Below are positions 46,677 through 56,105 of a stretch of DNA of 64,000 nt, in pieces. Where the stretch lies: the NCBI RefSeq assembly GCF_023195915.1, contig NZ_JALPRP010000002.1, forward strand, positions 62,001 through 126,000. The letters run 5' to 3'. The notes below the pieces were generated by a model. That model was not told the origin of the DNA. It saw nothing but the letters and a program-made list of their open reading frames with translations, and ran no database searches. How positions within the stretch are numbered: position 1 is the first letter of the stretch; every line of letters starts with the position of its first letter. Position numbers and translations under genes: made by a program. Origin of the DNA: Methanoculleus sp. 7T. GTDB taxonomy: Archaea > Halobacteriota > Methanomicrobia > Methanomicrobiales > Methanoculleaceae.

Positions 46677-48913
46677 GGCCTGCGGGCGAGATCCCATATG
46701 CCCTGCGCGGTCTTCTCGCCGATCCCGCGCACCGACGCCAGTTCCTCCGGGTCGGCGTCGATGATCGCCTTGAGCGACCCGAAGTGCTCAAGGAGGAGCC
46801 GTGCACTCCGGAGGCCGATATTCGGGAACGCGGCAAGCGCATACTCCTGTTCTTCGCGGGCCGACCGGTAGGACTTCTTCGGATGCACTTTCCGCTCTCC
46901 CCGCTCGCTCCCCTCCCGCTGTGCGAGGACGTAGAGCATCTCGGCGGTATCGTCCGCATCTCGTGTGAATAGCAGCGTAACCCCCATATCGACCGTGATG
47001 GCGGCAAGCGTGCCCCGAACGGCGTTCGGGTGGATGTTTCGCACCGTGTAGAGGTCTTCTCCCTCGATGATCAGGATCGGCCTCGGCACAACTTCCGCCA
47101 TGGCCTTGATCTGCCCGAAGAGATCCCGCTCCACGAGGGTGTCCATAAAGTCCTGCGAGGTCTTCCGCTCCACGAGGATACGGTCTCCTATGGCGTAATC
47201 GCCGAACTCCAGACGCTCGATCGTGATCGCCGCCCCAAGTTCGTGCAGGCGCACGGCGACCCGTGACGACGTCTCCCGGTCATCGACGGTGATCGCCGGC
47301 CCCTGGGATGCGAACTCCTCGAAGTTCATCTGTTTGGTGGCGGCCGGGATGGACGGGGCGGGTGCGGGATCGGGCGCGGCGCTCATCTTCTTGATCCCCA
47401 TCACCATCGCCCGCTCCCGGGTCTGGCTCACGTACCGGAACGCCTCATCGGATGTGCCTTTCGTTACCAAGACGACGATCGTGCCGCTGCCGCTCCTCCC
47501 GGTTCTCCCCTTCCGCTGAATGCTCCTGATCTCCGAAGGAACGGCCTCGTAAAAGATCACCATATCCGTCGAGGGGACATCGAGCCCTTCCTCGCCCACC
47601 GAGGTCGCGATCAGACACTTGAATTCTCCCTCCCGGAACCGCGTGAGGATCTCGATCTGCTCTTTCTGCGTGAGCCCCCGCTCCGCATCCCTTGAGGCCT
47701 GCCCGACGAATCGTTCGCAGGCGATTCCGGTCGCCGAGATTGCATCGACAAGCGTCTGGACGGTGTCGCGGTAGGTCGCAAAGACGATGATCCGGCTGTC
47801 GGGATGCTCCGCAAGTTGTGTCCGCACCAGTTCGCAGACGATTGAAACCTTGGGGTGGAGTTCCTCCTTCCAGCGCCCGGACTCCTCGACGAGGTTCCGG
47901 TAGACGGGATCGCTGACGAGGCGCTTACTTGCCTTGCTCCCTGCGCTCGAGGCCCCTTCCGCACCGAGACGCGCCAAGTAGAGTTTAAGCGCCTCGCTCC
48001 CTTGCGTCTCGGTGAGCGAGATAGCATGGCGGAGTTTCATGCACTCGGCGTGCAGGGATGCCGCGATGAAAGCGGAGGGGTCGCGCGATCGTATCCGTTG
48101 CTGGATCTGGGCGTTTAAGCCGTTGAGCGCCTTTATGGTGAGCTTATCCGGTTTCGGGACCCGGAAGTTGAGTTTCGCGAGTTTGGTGAGGCGCGACTCC
48201 ACGAGTCCCCGGAGAGCGACGAGCGCCGCCTGAAGTTCCTCGGGCAGGTAGATGTCGATATACTGGATGTCGCGCTCGTGGATGTAAGGGCGAACATCTT
48301 CGTCGGTCTCCACCCGTGTCTCGACCGCCTCGATGTGAAGGTTCTCGCAGACCTCCTGCACCTTTGCCTGATCGCCTCCGGGCGAGGCGGTCATCGCAAG
48401 CAGCAGGGGCTTGTTTGCCGTGGTGCAGTAGTGCTGGGCAAGGAAGACGTACGCGTAGTTCCCCACCGCCCGGTGGCACTCGTCCACGACCAGCAGCACG
48501 ACGTCGGCGAGGCTGTATCTCCCTGCTAAGCAGTCGTTCTTGATCACCTGCGGGGTGGCAAAACAGATCCGGCAGGCCTCCCATGCGGCGGCCCGCTCGT
48601 CGGGAGGAGTATCCCCGGTGAACATCGCAAAATAGGATTCTTCCGGCTCGGAGCCGTCTTGGGAGAGCAGGAACTGTTTAAAAAAACGGAGATGCTGCTC
48701 AACAAGGGGTTTTGTGGGCGCGAGCATCAGCACCCTGCCCGGATGGGAGAGGAGGCGGGAAGCCGCGACAAGGAGCGCGACGGCCGTCTTCCCGAGGCCG
48801 GTCGGGAGGACGACCATTGTGTTCGCGTCAAGCGCCCGGAGCGTTATGGAGAGTTGGTATCGCCGCTCCTCGATGCTCTCCTGCCGGATCAGCGGGTGGG
48901 AGACGTAGTTCAT
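46667..48913 (-). CDS. hef: Hef helicase/nuclease (XPF/FANCM-like)
   Basis: This 748-aa protein processes stalled replication forks. An SF2 helicase domain comes first (LPTGLGKTAVA, VVDECHRAVGNYAY, QRKGRTGRSG), followed by an ERCC4 nuclease domain (VDDRETSSR, VERKTSQDF) and C-terminal helix-hairpin-helix motifs (FGSLKAIIDADPEELASVRGIG region). The ATG at 48913 gives the normal N-terminus; the frame continues upstream with arginine-rich antisense sequence. It overlaps the glyS stop by four bases. Confidence 0.95.
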   Translation of the reverse strand: MNYVSHPLIRQESIEERRYQLSITLRALDANTMVVLPTGLGKTAVALLVAASRLLSHPGRVLMLAPTKPLVEQHLRFFKQFLLSQDGSEPEESYFAMFTGDTPPDERAAAWEACRICFATPQVIKNDCLAGRYSLADVVLLVVDECHRAVGNYAYVFLAQHYCTTANKPLLLAMTASPGGDQAKVQEVCENLHIEAVETRVETDEDVRPYIHERDIQYIDIYLPEELQAALVALRGLVESRLTKLAKLNFRVPKPDKLTIKALNGLNAQIQQRIRSRDPSAFIAASLHAECMKLRHAISLTETQGSEALKLYLARLGAEGASSAGSKASKRLVSDPVYRNLVEESGRWKEELHPKVSIVCELVRTQLAEHPDSRIIVFATYRDTVQTLVDAISATGIACERFVGQASRDAERGLTQKEQIEILTRFREGEFKCLIATSVGEEGLDVPSTDMVIFYEAVPSEIRSIQRKGRTGRSGSGTIVVLVTKGTSDEAFRYVSQTRERAMVMGIKKMSAAPDPAPAPSIPAATKQMNFEEFASQGPAITVDDRETSSRVAVRLHELGAAITIERLEFGDYAIGDRILVERKTSQDFMDTLVERDLFGQIKAMAEVVPRPILIIEGEDLYTVRNIHPNAVRGTLAAITVDMGVTLLFTRDADDTAEMLYVLAQREGSERGERKVHPKKSYRSAREEQEYALAAFPNIGLRSARLLLEHFGSLKAIIDADPEELASVRGIGEKTAQGIWDLARRPYR

Positions 48914-50640
48914 GCTTTGAGTTCGCGGAACGTGGTGGTGCCGGTGATGAGTGCGGAGAGGATCTCCGGCAACCGCTCGATCGGCACCCGGACCTGCTCC
49001 ATGCTGTCGCGATCCCTGACGGTAGCCGTGTTGTCTTCGAGCGTATCGTAGTCGATCGTGACGGCAAAGGGTGTCCCGACTTCGTCCTGCCTCCGGTAAC
49101 GCCTGCCGATGGCACCGGAGTCGTCGTACTGGGCGAGGATGCGGCACTGGGTGAGTCTCTCCGTGATCGTCTGCGCGATGGTATCGAGGCCGTCCCGGTT
49201 CATCAGCGGGAAGACGGCGACCTGGACCGGTGCGACCGCCGGCGGGAGCCGAAGCACCTTTCTTATCTCGCCGTCGACCTCATCTTCCGCGTAACTGTGC
49301 TCCAGCGCGACGTAGATCATCCGATCGATGCCGTATGAGGGCTCGATGACATGCGGCATCACTTCTTCGCCGCGGATCTCCACTTCCTGCTCTTTGACCT
49401 GGTAGAGGTCTGCGGGGATGAAGATCTCTTCGCCGTCGACGGTGACGCGCGCGCCGTCCTCTCCCGGTTCCGAAGCGGCTAGGGCGTCTGCGATTGCCTT
49501 CGCCTTACCGCGGAACTTGGGGCCGAGCACGCCCATGTCTGCTACGATCCGCCGTTTCATGACCCGTTTCGGCTCGTCGTACGGCATGAAGACCGTCATC
49601 GAGGTCCCGGAGTGTCCGGCATGCGAGCGCAGGTCGTAGTTGGTGCGGTCGGCTATGCCGACGACCTCAACCCACCCGAAGCGGCCGGAGTAGACCTCGG
49701 CGTCCCAGCAGTCGGCCGCGTAATGCGCCCGCTCTTCGGTCAGGTGCTGGCGGAATCGGAGTCTTGCCGGGTCTACGCCGATGGCGGTCAGCAGTTTGTG
49801 CGTGAGCGCGATATAGTAGGCGACGTACTCGTTTGCGATCAGGCCCTTGTCCACCGCGGCGCGCATCGTCATCGCGGCAGGCTCCTGGTTCTCGAGCTGC
49901 CGTGCGATGGTGAGGAGGGGCGCTTCGTGGTCTGCGTAGCGTTGGAAGGCAGGGTGTTTCTTCTCATCGGGGTGGACGAAGATCTCGGCCTCTGCTTGAG
50001 AGAACTCCCGCAGCCGGATCATTCCCTGACGAGGAGAGATCTCGTTTCGGTACGACTTCCCGATCTGGACGGCGCCGAAGGGGAGTTTGTCCCGGTAGAA
50101 GCGCAGGAGCCGGGGGAAGTCGGTGAAGATGCCCTGGGCGGTCTCTGGGCGCAGGTAACCCTTCCGCTGCGACCCGGGGCCGATGGTGGTCTCGAACATC
50201 AGATTGAACGCAAAGACGCCGGCCTCGCCCAGGGGCTCCTTGCATGCGGGGCAGGGGAGCTCGTAGAGTGCAGCCTGGAGCGCCTCGGACGAGAGCGTGC
50301 CCGCATTCTCAATGCCGTTCTCTGTTGCGATATGATCTGCGCGGAGGTATTCGCCGCAGTGCGGGCACTGCACCATCTTATCGGCAAACTCTTTCACATG
50401 ACCGGATGCGACGAAGATTGCTTCGTTTCCGACGGTGGGGCATTCGATCTCGTAGTAGCCTTCCTGGAAGACGTAGAACGATCGCCAGAGGTTCTCGATG
50501 TTCCGCTTCATCATCGCTCCGAGCGGGCCGTAATCGATGAAACCGGCGATCGACCCGTATATCTCGGATGAGGGCCAGACAAAACCACGTCTTCTGGCTA
50601 CTTCCATGACTTTTTCGTAGATATCGCTCGTCTCGGCCAT
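48910..50640 (-). CDS. glyS: Glycyl-tRNA synthetase
   Basis: This 576-aa class II synthetase of the archaeal/eukaryotic alpha2 type has LRPETAQGIFTDF (motif 2 region), YRNEISPRQGMIRLREF and VIEPSYGIDRMIYVALEHSY (motif 3), and a C-terminal anticodon-binding domain. A zinc-like CPHCG and CPAC pair lies in the N-terminal insertion. It is first in the glyS-hef pair. Confidence 0.96.
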   Translation of the reverse strand: MAETSDIYEKVMEVARRRGFVWPSSEIYGSIAGFIDYGPLGAMMKRNIENLWRSFYVFQEGYYEIECPTVGNEAIFVASGHVKEFADKMVQCPHCGEYLRADHIATENGIENAGTLSSEALQAALYELPCPACKEPLGEAGVFAFNLMFETTIGPGSQRKGYLRPETAQGIFTDFPRLLRFYRDKLPFGAVQIGKSYRNEISPRQGMIRLREFSQAEAEIFVHPDEKKHPAFQRYADHEAPLLTIARQLENQEPAAMTMRAAVDKGLIANEYVAYYIALTHKLLTAIGVDPARLRFRQHLTEERAHYAADCWDAEVYSGRFGWVEVVGIADRTNYDLRSHAGHSGTSMTVFMPYDEPKRVMKRRIVADMGVLGPKFRGKAKAIADALAASEPGEDGARVTVDGEEIFIPADLYQVKEQEVEIRGEEVMPHVIEPSYGIDRMIYVALEHSYAEDEVDGEIRKVLRLPPAVAPVQVAVFPLMNRDGLDTIAQTITERLTQCRILAQYDDSGAIGRRYRRQDEVGTPFAVTIDYDTLEDNTATVRDRDSMEQVRVPIERLPEILSALITGTTTFRELKA

Positions 50641-50950
50641 AGTCCTGCAGTATACTTGAGCGCCGATGCTAATAAAGAATGGTTCCCCTCTCGCGGGAGA
50701 TCACAAATCTTCGAAAATAGGCTGTTTAAAGAGCTCTTTTTTCCGGGGCCGGCAATATTTCGGAAGAAATGGTTACATCCTTGAAAATGATCTTTCAGTT
50801 CCGACATTTTATATGGTAAGTTTTAAATGCTAGCAGTTGTAATGTAGGGAACGTTACGCCCCGGCTTGGGGGATAATTTATATATCTGCGAGGACATCCA
50901 TGATGACCTCGCAAGCCAGATGGTGGAATTAAGGATAGAGAGACACGGAC
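50641..50950. other. Divergent promoter region with leader hairpin
   Basis: No gene is seen. The left end carries the glyS promoter. On the right, AATTTATATATC (about 50875-50886) is a strong TATA box for the 50951 gene, followed by a leader with a hairpin at 50889-50915. Confidence 0.65.
50889..50915 (+). promoter_or_regulatory. Hairpin near the transcription start of the two-HTH gene
   Basis: TGCGAGG and CCTCGCA (7-base arms) flank a 13-base loop. The TATA box just upstream places the start site in or near this palindrome. It could be an operator for the encoded HTH protein or an mRNA structure. Confidence 0.5.
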
Positions 50951-51559
50951 ATGCCAGAAGATACCCGCAAGCAGCAGCTCCTTGAGCTGTTCACGACTAT
51001 CACGAACAAGAAGACGATCGTTGAGCCGATGAGGAAGGTTCACGGTACGCTCCGGGATCGCGACGCTGTTGAGCGCGAGATCGCCCTGATCATGCGGGAG
51101 ATCCTCGATCAGGGGTACTTCAAGACCAAACTCGCCCCACGGCAGCTCGCAAAGCTCGTGGTTGCGTACTATGACGGCAAAAACGATACAGAGATTGCGA
51201 GGGCGCTCGGCGATGAGAAGCTGAGCAAGACCGTGGCACGTGCCCGGGTCCGCCTCAAACTCTTCAGGGAACTCGATTTCAAGATGCCGTTCGATCGGGA
51301 GACGATGACGGATCTTCTTGATTCCGGGAAGACCATGAAGGAGATCAGCGAGGAACTTGACGTGAGCCCCTCCACGCTTCGTGAGTACCGCCATGTGATC
51401 GAACAGCAGAGAGACACCACCCTGGACCCGTATCTGGAACGGATCAGAGATGTGATGGAGGACCGTGATCTCTCCGAACAGATGACGCGTGGTGTCACCA
51501 ACGACGGCCTCTCCGAGGCCATCGACATCACCGAAGCGATTGATATGGGGGAGTTCTGA
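50951..51559 (+). CDS. Protein with two helix-turn-helix regions, probable regulator
   Basis: This 202-aa helical protein has a first HTH-like region around NDTEIARALGDEKLSKTVARARVRLK (about 77-105) and a second around TMKEISEELDVSPSTLREYR (about 130-150), which resembles sigma-region-4-type HTH. The C-terminal tail is acidic. Related archaeal proteins are sometimes called conditioned-medium-induced protein; I am not certain of that match. It is transcribed alone from a strong TATA promoter. Confidence 0.7.
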   Translation: MPEDTRKQQLLELFTTITNKKTIVEPMRKVHGTLRDRDAVEREIALIMREILDQGYFKTKLAPRQLAKLVVAYYDGKNDTEIARALGDEKLSKTVARARVRLKLFRELDFKMPFDRETMTDLLDSGKTMKEISEELDVSPSTLREYRHVIEQQRDTTLDPYLERIRDVMEDRDLSEQMTRGVTNDGLSEAIDITEAIDMGEF

Positions 51560-51623
51560 ACCCCCAGCCCACCCTCTGTTATTCTCCTGAACATTTTTAA
51601 CGCGCAAGATCGATCTCTTCTCC

Positions 51624-52298
51624 ATGAGGTTGACTTGGTTTGGCCATGCGTGTTTTTCGCTCGTTGGATCGCGGACAGTTCTCATCGATCCCTTCGTCCC
51701 CGAGGGCACGCTCCCGGTGGAACCCGATATCGTTGCGGTGACGCACGCCCATGCGGACCATCTGGGCATGACCGTGCAGTTGAAGAAGAAGACGGTCGCC
51801 ATCAACGAGGTAGCGAAATATCTGGCGTCGAAGGGTGTCCCGGCCGAACCGATGAACATCGGCGGCAGCATCACCGTCGACGGCGTCCGGTTTACGATGA
51901 CGCCCGCCCTCCATTCATCGTGGGTGGAGGATGAGGGCATGGGCTTCTACGGCGGTGCTGCAGCGGGTTTCGTCGTAACGATGGACGGCATCAGCGTCTA
52001 CCATGCCGGGGATACGGCGCTCTTCTCCGATATGCAGCTTATCCGTGATCTCTACCGGCCGGACGTGGCGCTCCTTCCCATCGGCGGGCGCTACACGATG
52101 GGCCCCGATGAGGCGATGGTCGCGGCGCGGTACATCGGAGCCAAGTTGGTGATCCCGATGCACTACGACACCTTCCCCGCCATCTCGCAGGATACCGCGA
52201 ACTTCAAGCAGGCTATCGAGCGGACGACGGCGATCCGGGTCAAGGTTCTCTCGCCGGGCGAGAGTGTCGAGATCGGTCCTGAAGGATCTATGGAGTGA
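51624..52298 (+). CDS. UPF0173 metal-dependent hydrolase (metallo-beta-lactamase fold)
   Basis: This 224-aa protein opens with LTWFGHACF and carries the metal motif THAHADH, then HAGDTALFSDM and PMHYDTFP, in the order of the UPF0173 family. The substrate is unknown. A TATA-like TTTTTAA lies about 30 bases before the ATG, so the transcript may be leaderless. Confidence 0.9.
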   Translation: MRLTWFGHACFSLVGSRTVLIDPFVPEGTLPVEPDIVAVTHAHADHLGMTVQLKKKTVAINEVAKYLASKGVPAEPMNIGGSITVDGVRFTMTPALHSSWVEDEGMGFYGGAAAGFVVTMDGISVYHAGDTALFSDMQLIRDLYRPDVALLPIGGRYTMGPDEAMVAARYIGAKLVIPMHYDTFPAISQDTANFKQAIERTTAIRVKVLSPGESVEIGPEGSME

Positions 52299-52553
52299 CG
52301 GGTGCAGGGGTCCGGGGTGTTTCTATCCAAGACCGGCGCCTCCTGATCATCCCATCCTATGCCGTCCCCTGCAACTGCAAAGCCCCCTGGCTTCAAGGTC
52401 GGATCGCCTCGCGGGACGCACCGGAGAGGCATAACAGTCCCGATCCTCAAGCCGGTCTGCGCACCCCCACTAGCCTTGCACAAGGTATATGGGGTCTCAA
52501 GTTTGGAGTGAGGTCCGGGTCGCTCTATTCACGGTGGGATCCAGTGCGAGGTG

Positions 52554-53522
52554 ATGGAAATGAATGAAGAGATGTTCACCCCAAGCGGTAAAGAGCGTCT
52601 GCAGGTGGCACGCGACCGAGAGAACGCTCCGTATCCCCGTGGCGACGGGAAGGTCAAGTTGGTGACTACGGACTGGCTGGCCGAGCACCTGCACGATGCC
52701 GACCTGACGGTCCTCGACACCCAGCCTGATGTGCACGACTATATCCGGGAGCATATCCCTGGTGCCGTCTATCTGAACGAGGGGGTTCTGCGGGTGCCCG
52801 ACCGCGGCTTCCCGACCACCTACGGCCCGCTTGCCTGCCTTCAAGAATCGTTCCGGCGTGTGGGTCTTGAGGCGGACTCGCCGGTCGTCGTCTATACGAG
52901 CAAAGGTGCGTTCTCCGGTCGGGGCGACGGGCTTGCACAGACGATGATGGCCTATACGCTGGCAAAATACGGCCATAACGTCGTATACGTCCTCGACGGA
53001 GGGCTCGATGCCTGGAAGAGCGAGGGGCGGGAACTTTCACAGGAGTTCCCCACAGTCGAGCCGTCCAGGTTCACCGTGGAGGCGCGGGGCGACTACGCCA
53101 TCGGGTATGAGGAGTTCGTGCGGGTCAAAGACGATGAAGACGTGATCGTGCTTGATGCGCGCCCGGCAAAGGTCTATGCGGGGCAGGGGCCCTGGCGAAT
53201 GCCCGGGCATATCCCCGGCGCCGTCAGCCTGCCTTGGAGAAGCCTGATGGACGATGAGAACCCGGCGCTGCTCAAACCAAACGACGCACTCGATATGATC
53301 TTGGAAGAGCATGGTATCGACCGGAGTCGAACGGTCATCTGTACGTGCGGGACCGGGAGGGAGGCCACGAACGAGTTTATCCTCTTCAAATGGTTCTACC
53401 TCTACCCCAAGGTCCGGCTCTATGAGGGATCGTTCACCGAATGGGCCGCGCATCCGGATAACCCGGTTGTCGTAGGGTCTGAACCGCGAGAGCGCAGGAC
53501 AGAGGCGGTTTCCGCCAGGTAA
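52554..53522 (+). CDS. Tandem-rhodanese sulfurtransferase
   Basis: This 322-aa protein has two rhodanese domains. The second has the active-site loop CTCGTGRE and the DARPAKVY and HIPGAVSLPW motifs. The first retains HIPGAVYLNE, but its catalytic loop position reads VVYTSKG without cysteine, as expected for an inactive N-terminal domain. It would move sulfane sulfur, fitting with ThiI- and LarE-type chemistry elsewhere in the window. GTG 52551 directly precedes the chosen ATG. Confidence 0.88.
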   Translation: MEMNEEMFTPSGKERLQVARDRENAPYPRGDGKVKLVTTDWLAEHLHDADLTVLDTQPDVHDYIREHIPGAVYLNEGVLRVPDRGFPTTYGPLACLQESFRRVGLEADSPVVVYTSKGAFSGRGDGLAQTMMAYTLAKYGHNVVYVLDGGLDAWKSEGRELSQEFPTVEPSRFTVEARGDYAIGYEEFVRVKDDEDVIVLDARPAKVYAGQGPWRMPGHIPGAVSLPWRSLMDDENPALLKPNDALDMILEEHGIDRSRTVICTCGTGREATNEFILFKWFYLYPKVRLYEGSFTEWAAHPDNPVVVGSEPRERRTEAVSAR

Positions 53523-54240
53523 CCCCCCGGCACGTTCTCAGAATATGGTTTGGGCCCCTCGAACCTCCCGACCGGGACTTCGCCGGCCGAGTCGGTCCCG
53601 CTCTTCCCAAGCGTGGGTCCGGATGTATCCCATGATCGGCCGGTCGGCTCCCCTAGGGCATATCGGCGTTTCCTACGCCGCAGGCGCGGGTACGTCAAGG
53701 GGTGCGATCCAGCACCACTCCGCAGCGGGGGTACGTCGCTGCACTCCGAAAACCTCGGATCCGTAAACGCCCGGGCAACCGGCCAAAACCTTTATTTTTC
53801 TTTATTCGCAAACAGAAACACATAAATATTGCTGCTGACTAAACGGGCATAGAGAGATTTGGATCCGCGCAAGACACTTCCCCCCTTGACGTCGTCTTTT
53901 CGTGCATCCTCTTCTCTCTAAATCGCACTTGCCGTGCGGTCTCTTCTGGTATGCGTGCCGTCCGGTTATCGGAGAAGTTTCATGGGGAATTTCGCGGTAC
54001 ATCATCACGACTCCTCTGCCCTATCCGGTTCACACACTCTCTGACGAACTCTCGGTGCCCTCATCCAAACTGTTCTGCCCGATAGGTTGCACGGCATGCC
54101 CCTGTTCGGGATAGCGTCCCGGCCGGCATGGTCAAACCTCGGATCCTGCAGCCACGCCCAGATTCTCATCGTCGAGCCCGGGGCCGGTGCTGGTGTTCGT
54201 CCGGAAACCCTTAAATCCCCCGATCACCGTTATACCCCCT
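53523..54240. other. 0.7-kb gene-free stretch with an AT-rich core
   Basis: The only frames are short and lack domains. A 70-residue frame at 53902-54114 has a cysteine-rich end (CPIGCTACPCSG), but poor codon character and no ribosome site. Bases 53790-53835 contain TTTATTTTTCTTTATTC and ATAAATATTG, resembling a promoter or a terminator. A non-coding RNA in 53840-54120 is possible. Confidence 0.45.
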
Positions 54241-54630
54241 GTGAACGACACTGTTGTTGAGGTCACGACCTGGGATTGGGAGAGCGCCGTCGAGAAAGGA
54301 ACGAGGCCTGCCGTGGTGATGTTCTACAGCCCGGGCTGCCCGCACTGCCGCGCGATGGAGCCGTACTTCCGTAAGTTCGCCGAACGGTACGGCGAAGCGA
54401 TCCTCTTTGCAAGGCTGAACATTGAGGAGAATGTATGGATCGCCGAGCGGTACGGTGTTCTCGGCGTACCGACCTTCAAGTTCTTCTGCTCGGGCCGACC
54501 CTTTGAAGAACTGGTAGGGGAGGTTTATCCCGCGATGATCGAGAAGAGGATCGAGGACCTCCTCGAGCACGGCGAAGAGTGCGTCAGGAGTTCTACGGCT
54601 ATCGACTACGAGACCACCGGCTACGCGTGA
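54241..54630 (+). CDS. Thioredoxin-like protein with CPHC active site
   Basis: This 129-aa thioredoxin fold has the redox motif SPGCPHCRAMEPYF (CPHC) and cis-proline segment GVLGVPTFKFF. It should act as a disulfide reductant or oxidant in the cytoplasm; no signal peptide is seen. I chose GTG 54241 because TTAAAT about 30 bases upstream suggests a leaderless message starting there; an upstream start at 54187 would add a non-conserved stretch. Confidence 0.88.
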   Translation: MNDTVVEVTTWDWESAVEKGTRPAVVMFYSPGCPHCRAMEPYFRKFAERYGEAILFARLNIEENVWIAERYGVLGVPTFKFFCSGRPFEELVGEVYPAMIEKRIEDLLEHGEECVRSSTAIDYETTGYA

Positions 54631-54676
54631 CGCGTCAACTCGGGGCGACCGTACTGTTGCGGGGCAGGTGGAAGCC

Positions 54677-55327
54677 CTACTTTACTTCCACCCGCTCGCC
54701 GGTGACCATGTAGCAGACCTGCTCGGAGATGTCGCAGGCGTAATCGCCGCACCGCTCTAGGTAGCGTGCGATCATCACGTAATCGATGCATCGGGTGATG
54801 TTCTTCGGGTCTTCCATCATGTAGGTGACGCTCTCTCTAAAGATGGCGTACCTGAGATCGTCCACGACATCGTCCCGGCGCGACATGCCTTCGATGGGCG
54901 TGATCTCCTCGGTCTGATAGGCTTTCAGGGAATCGTCGATCATGGCGCAGACCAACTCGGCCATGTGCGGCAGATTCATCAGGTTCCCGATGTGAGGCTT
55001 CTCCGAGAGCCCTTCCACGAGTTTGGCGATATCTTTTCCGTACCGGCCGATACGGAAGAGCGCGAAGTTCATTCGGAGCGCGCAGATGATTGAGCGGAGG
55101 TCGCGCGCCATGGGCTGATAGAGCGCGATGAGGCGGAGCGCTGCTTCTTCGATGGCGAGGTTCCGCTCTGCGAGTTCGACTCGCTCTTGATACACGCGCT
55201 CCGCGAGTTCGGGATCCCGGTCCTCAAGAGCGGTCATCGAGCGAGAGAGCATGCCGTAGGCGAACGCTCCCTGTGCAAGGACCAAGTCCTTGAGTTCCTT
55301 CAGTTCTTCACGAAATTTGTCCACCAT
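54677..55327 (-). CDS. phoU: Phosphate transport regulator PhoU
   Basis: This 216-aa two-repeat helical bundle has the acidic metal motifs (RIGRYGKDIAK and YLERCGDYACD). It modulates the Pst transporter. It is the last gene of the leftward pstCA-pstB-phoU operon, eight bases after pstB. Confidence 0.93.
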   Translation of the reverse strand: MVDKFREELKELKDLVLAQGAFAYGMLSRSMTALEDRDPELAERVYQERVELAERNLAIEEAALRLIALYQPMARDLRSIICALRMNFALFRIGRYGKDIAKLVEGLSEKPHIGNLMNLPHMAELVCAMIDDSLKAYQTEEITPIEGMSRRDDVVDDLRYAIFRESVTYMMEDPKNITRCIDYVMIARYLERCGDYACDISEQVCYMVTGERVEVK

Positions 55328-55334
55328 GGGTATC

Positions 55335-56099
55335 CTATCCGAAACGCCCGGTCACGTAATTGTTGGTCAACTCTTCCTGCGGGTTCTCAAAGATCCGGGC
55401 GGTCGGCCCGAACTCGATCAGCCGCCCTAGGTACATGAACCCCGTGAAGTCGCTGACCCGGGCCGCCTGCTGCATATTGTGGGTCACGATGACGACGGTG
55501 TAGTGCTCTTTGAGGCCGTAGATGAGGTTTTCGATCTTTGAGGTGGCGATGGGGTCGAGCGCGGAGCAAGGCTCATCCATGAGGATGACCTCGGGCTCGA
55601 CGGCAAGCGTCCTTGCGATGCAGAGCCGTTGTTGCTGCCCGCCCGAAAGTCCCATCGCGGAGTCGTGGAGCCGGTCGGCCACCTCATCCCAGAGAGCCGC
55701 CTTTATCAGGCTCTCCTGGACGATTACGTCCAGCGTCTTTCTGCTATGGACGCCGTGGACGCGAGGGCCGTAGGCGATGTTGTCGTAGATGGACGAGGGG
55801 AAGGGGTTCGGCTTCTGGAAGACCATCCCGATCCGTTTCCGTAATTCCACGACGTCGCAGTCGGGAGCACGGATATCCCTGCCCTCGAAGAGGATCTTGC
55901 CCTCGGTTCTGACTCCCTCGACGAGGTCGTTGAGCCGGTTGAAGCAGCGCAGGAGGGTCGATTTCCCACACCCGGACGGCCCGATCAGTGAGGTGACCCG
56001 GTTCCGCGGGATGTGGACTGATATGTCGGAAAGGGCCTGCTTCTCGCCGTAATAGAGGTTTACGTGCTCAGTTGCAAGGATGCTGTCGTCTCTCTGCAT
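55335..56099 (-). CDS. pstB: Phosphate ABC transporter ATPase PstB
   Basis: This 254-aa ABC ATPase has Walker [11 protein letters not shown]-loop VFQKPNPFP, signature GLSGGQQQR, Walker [14 protein letters not shown] and THNMQQA. The FQKPNPFP segment and CFNRLNDL are typical of PstB. It lies seven bases after the fused permease gene. Confidence 0.96.
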   Translation of the reverse strand: MQRDDSILATEHVNLYYGEKQALSDISVHIPRNRVTSLIGPSGCGKSTLLRCFNRLNDLVEGVRTEGKILFEGRDIRAPDCDVVELRKRIGMVFQKPNPFPSSIYDNIAYGPRVHGVHSRKTLDVIVQESLIKAALWDEVADRLHDSAMGLSGGQQQRLCIARTLAVEPEVILMDEPCSALDPIATSKIENLIYGLKEHYTVVIVTHNMQQAARVSDFTGFMYLGRLIEFGPTARIFENPQEELTNNYVTGRFG

Positions 56100-56105
56100 T
56101 ATGGG

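Noticed and set aside
48914-49147. N-terminal extension of Hef upstream of ATG 48913
   Set aside because: The extra codons are antisense-frame sequence inside glyS, arginine- and histidine-rich, and not part of the helicase fold.
53902-54114. 70-residue frame with a cysteine-rich C-terminus
   Set aside because: There is no ribosome site and the composition is irregular; reported only as part of a gene-free stretch.
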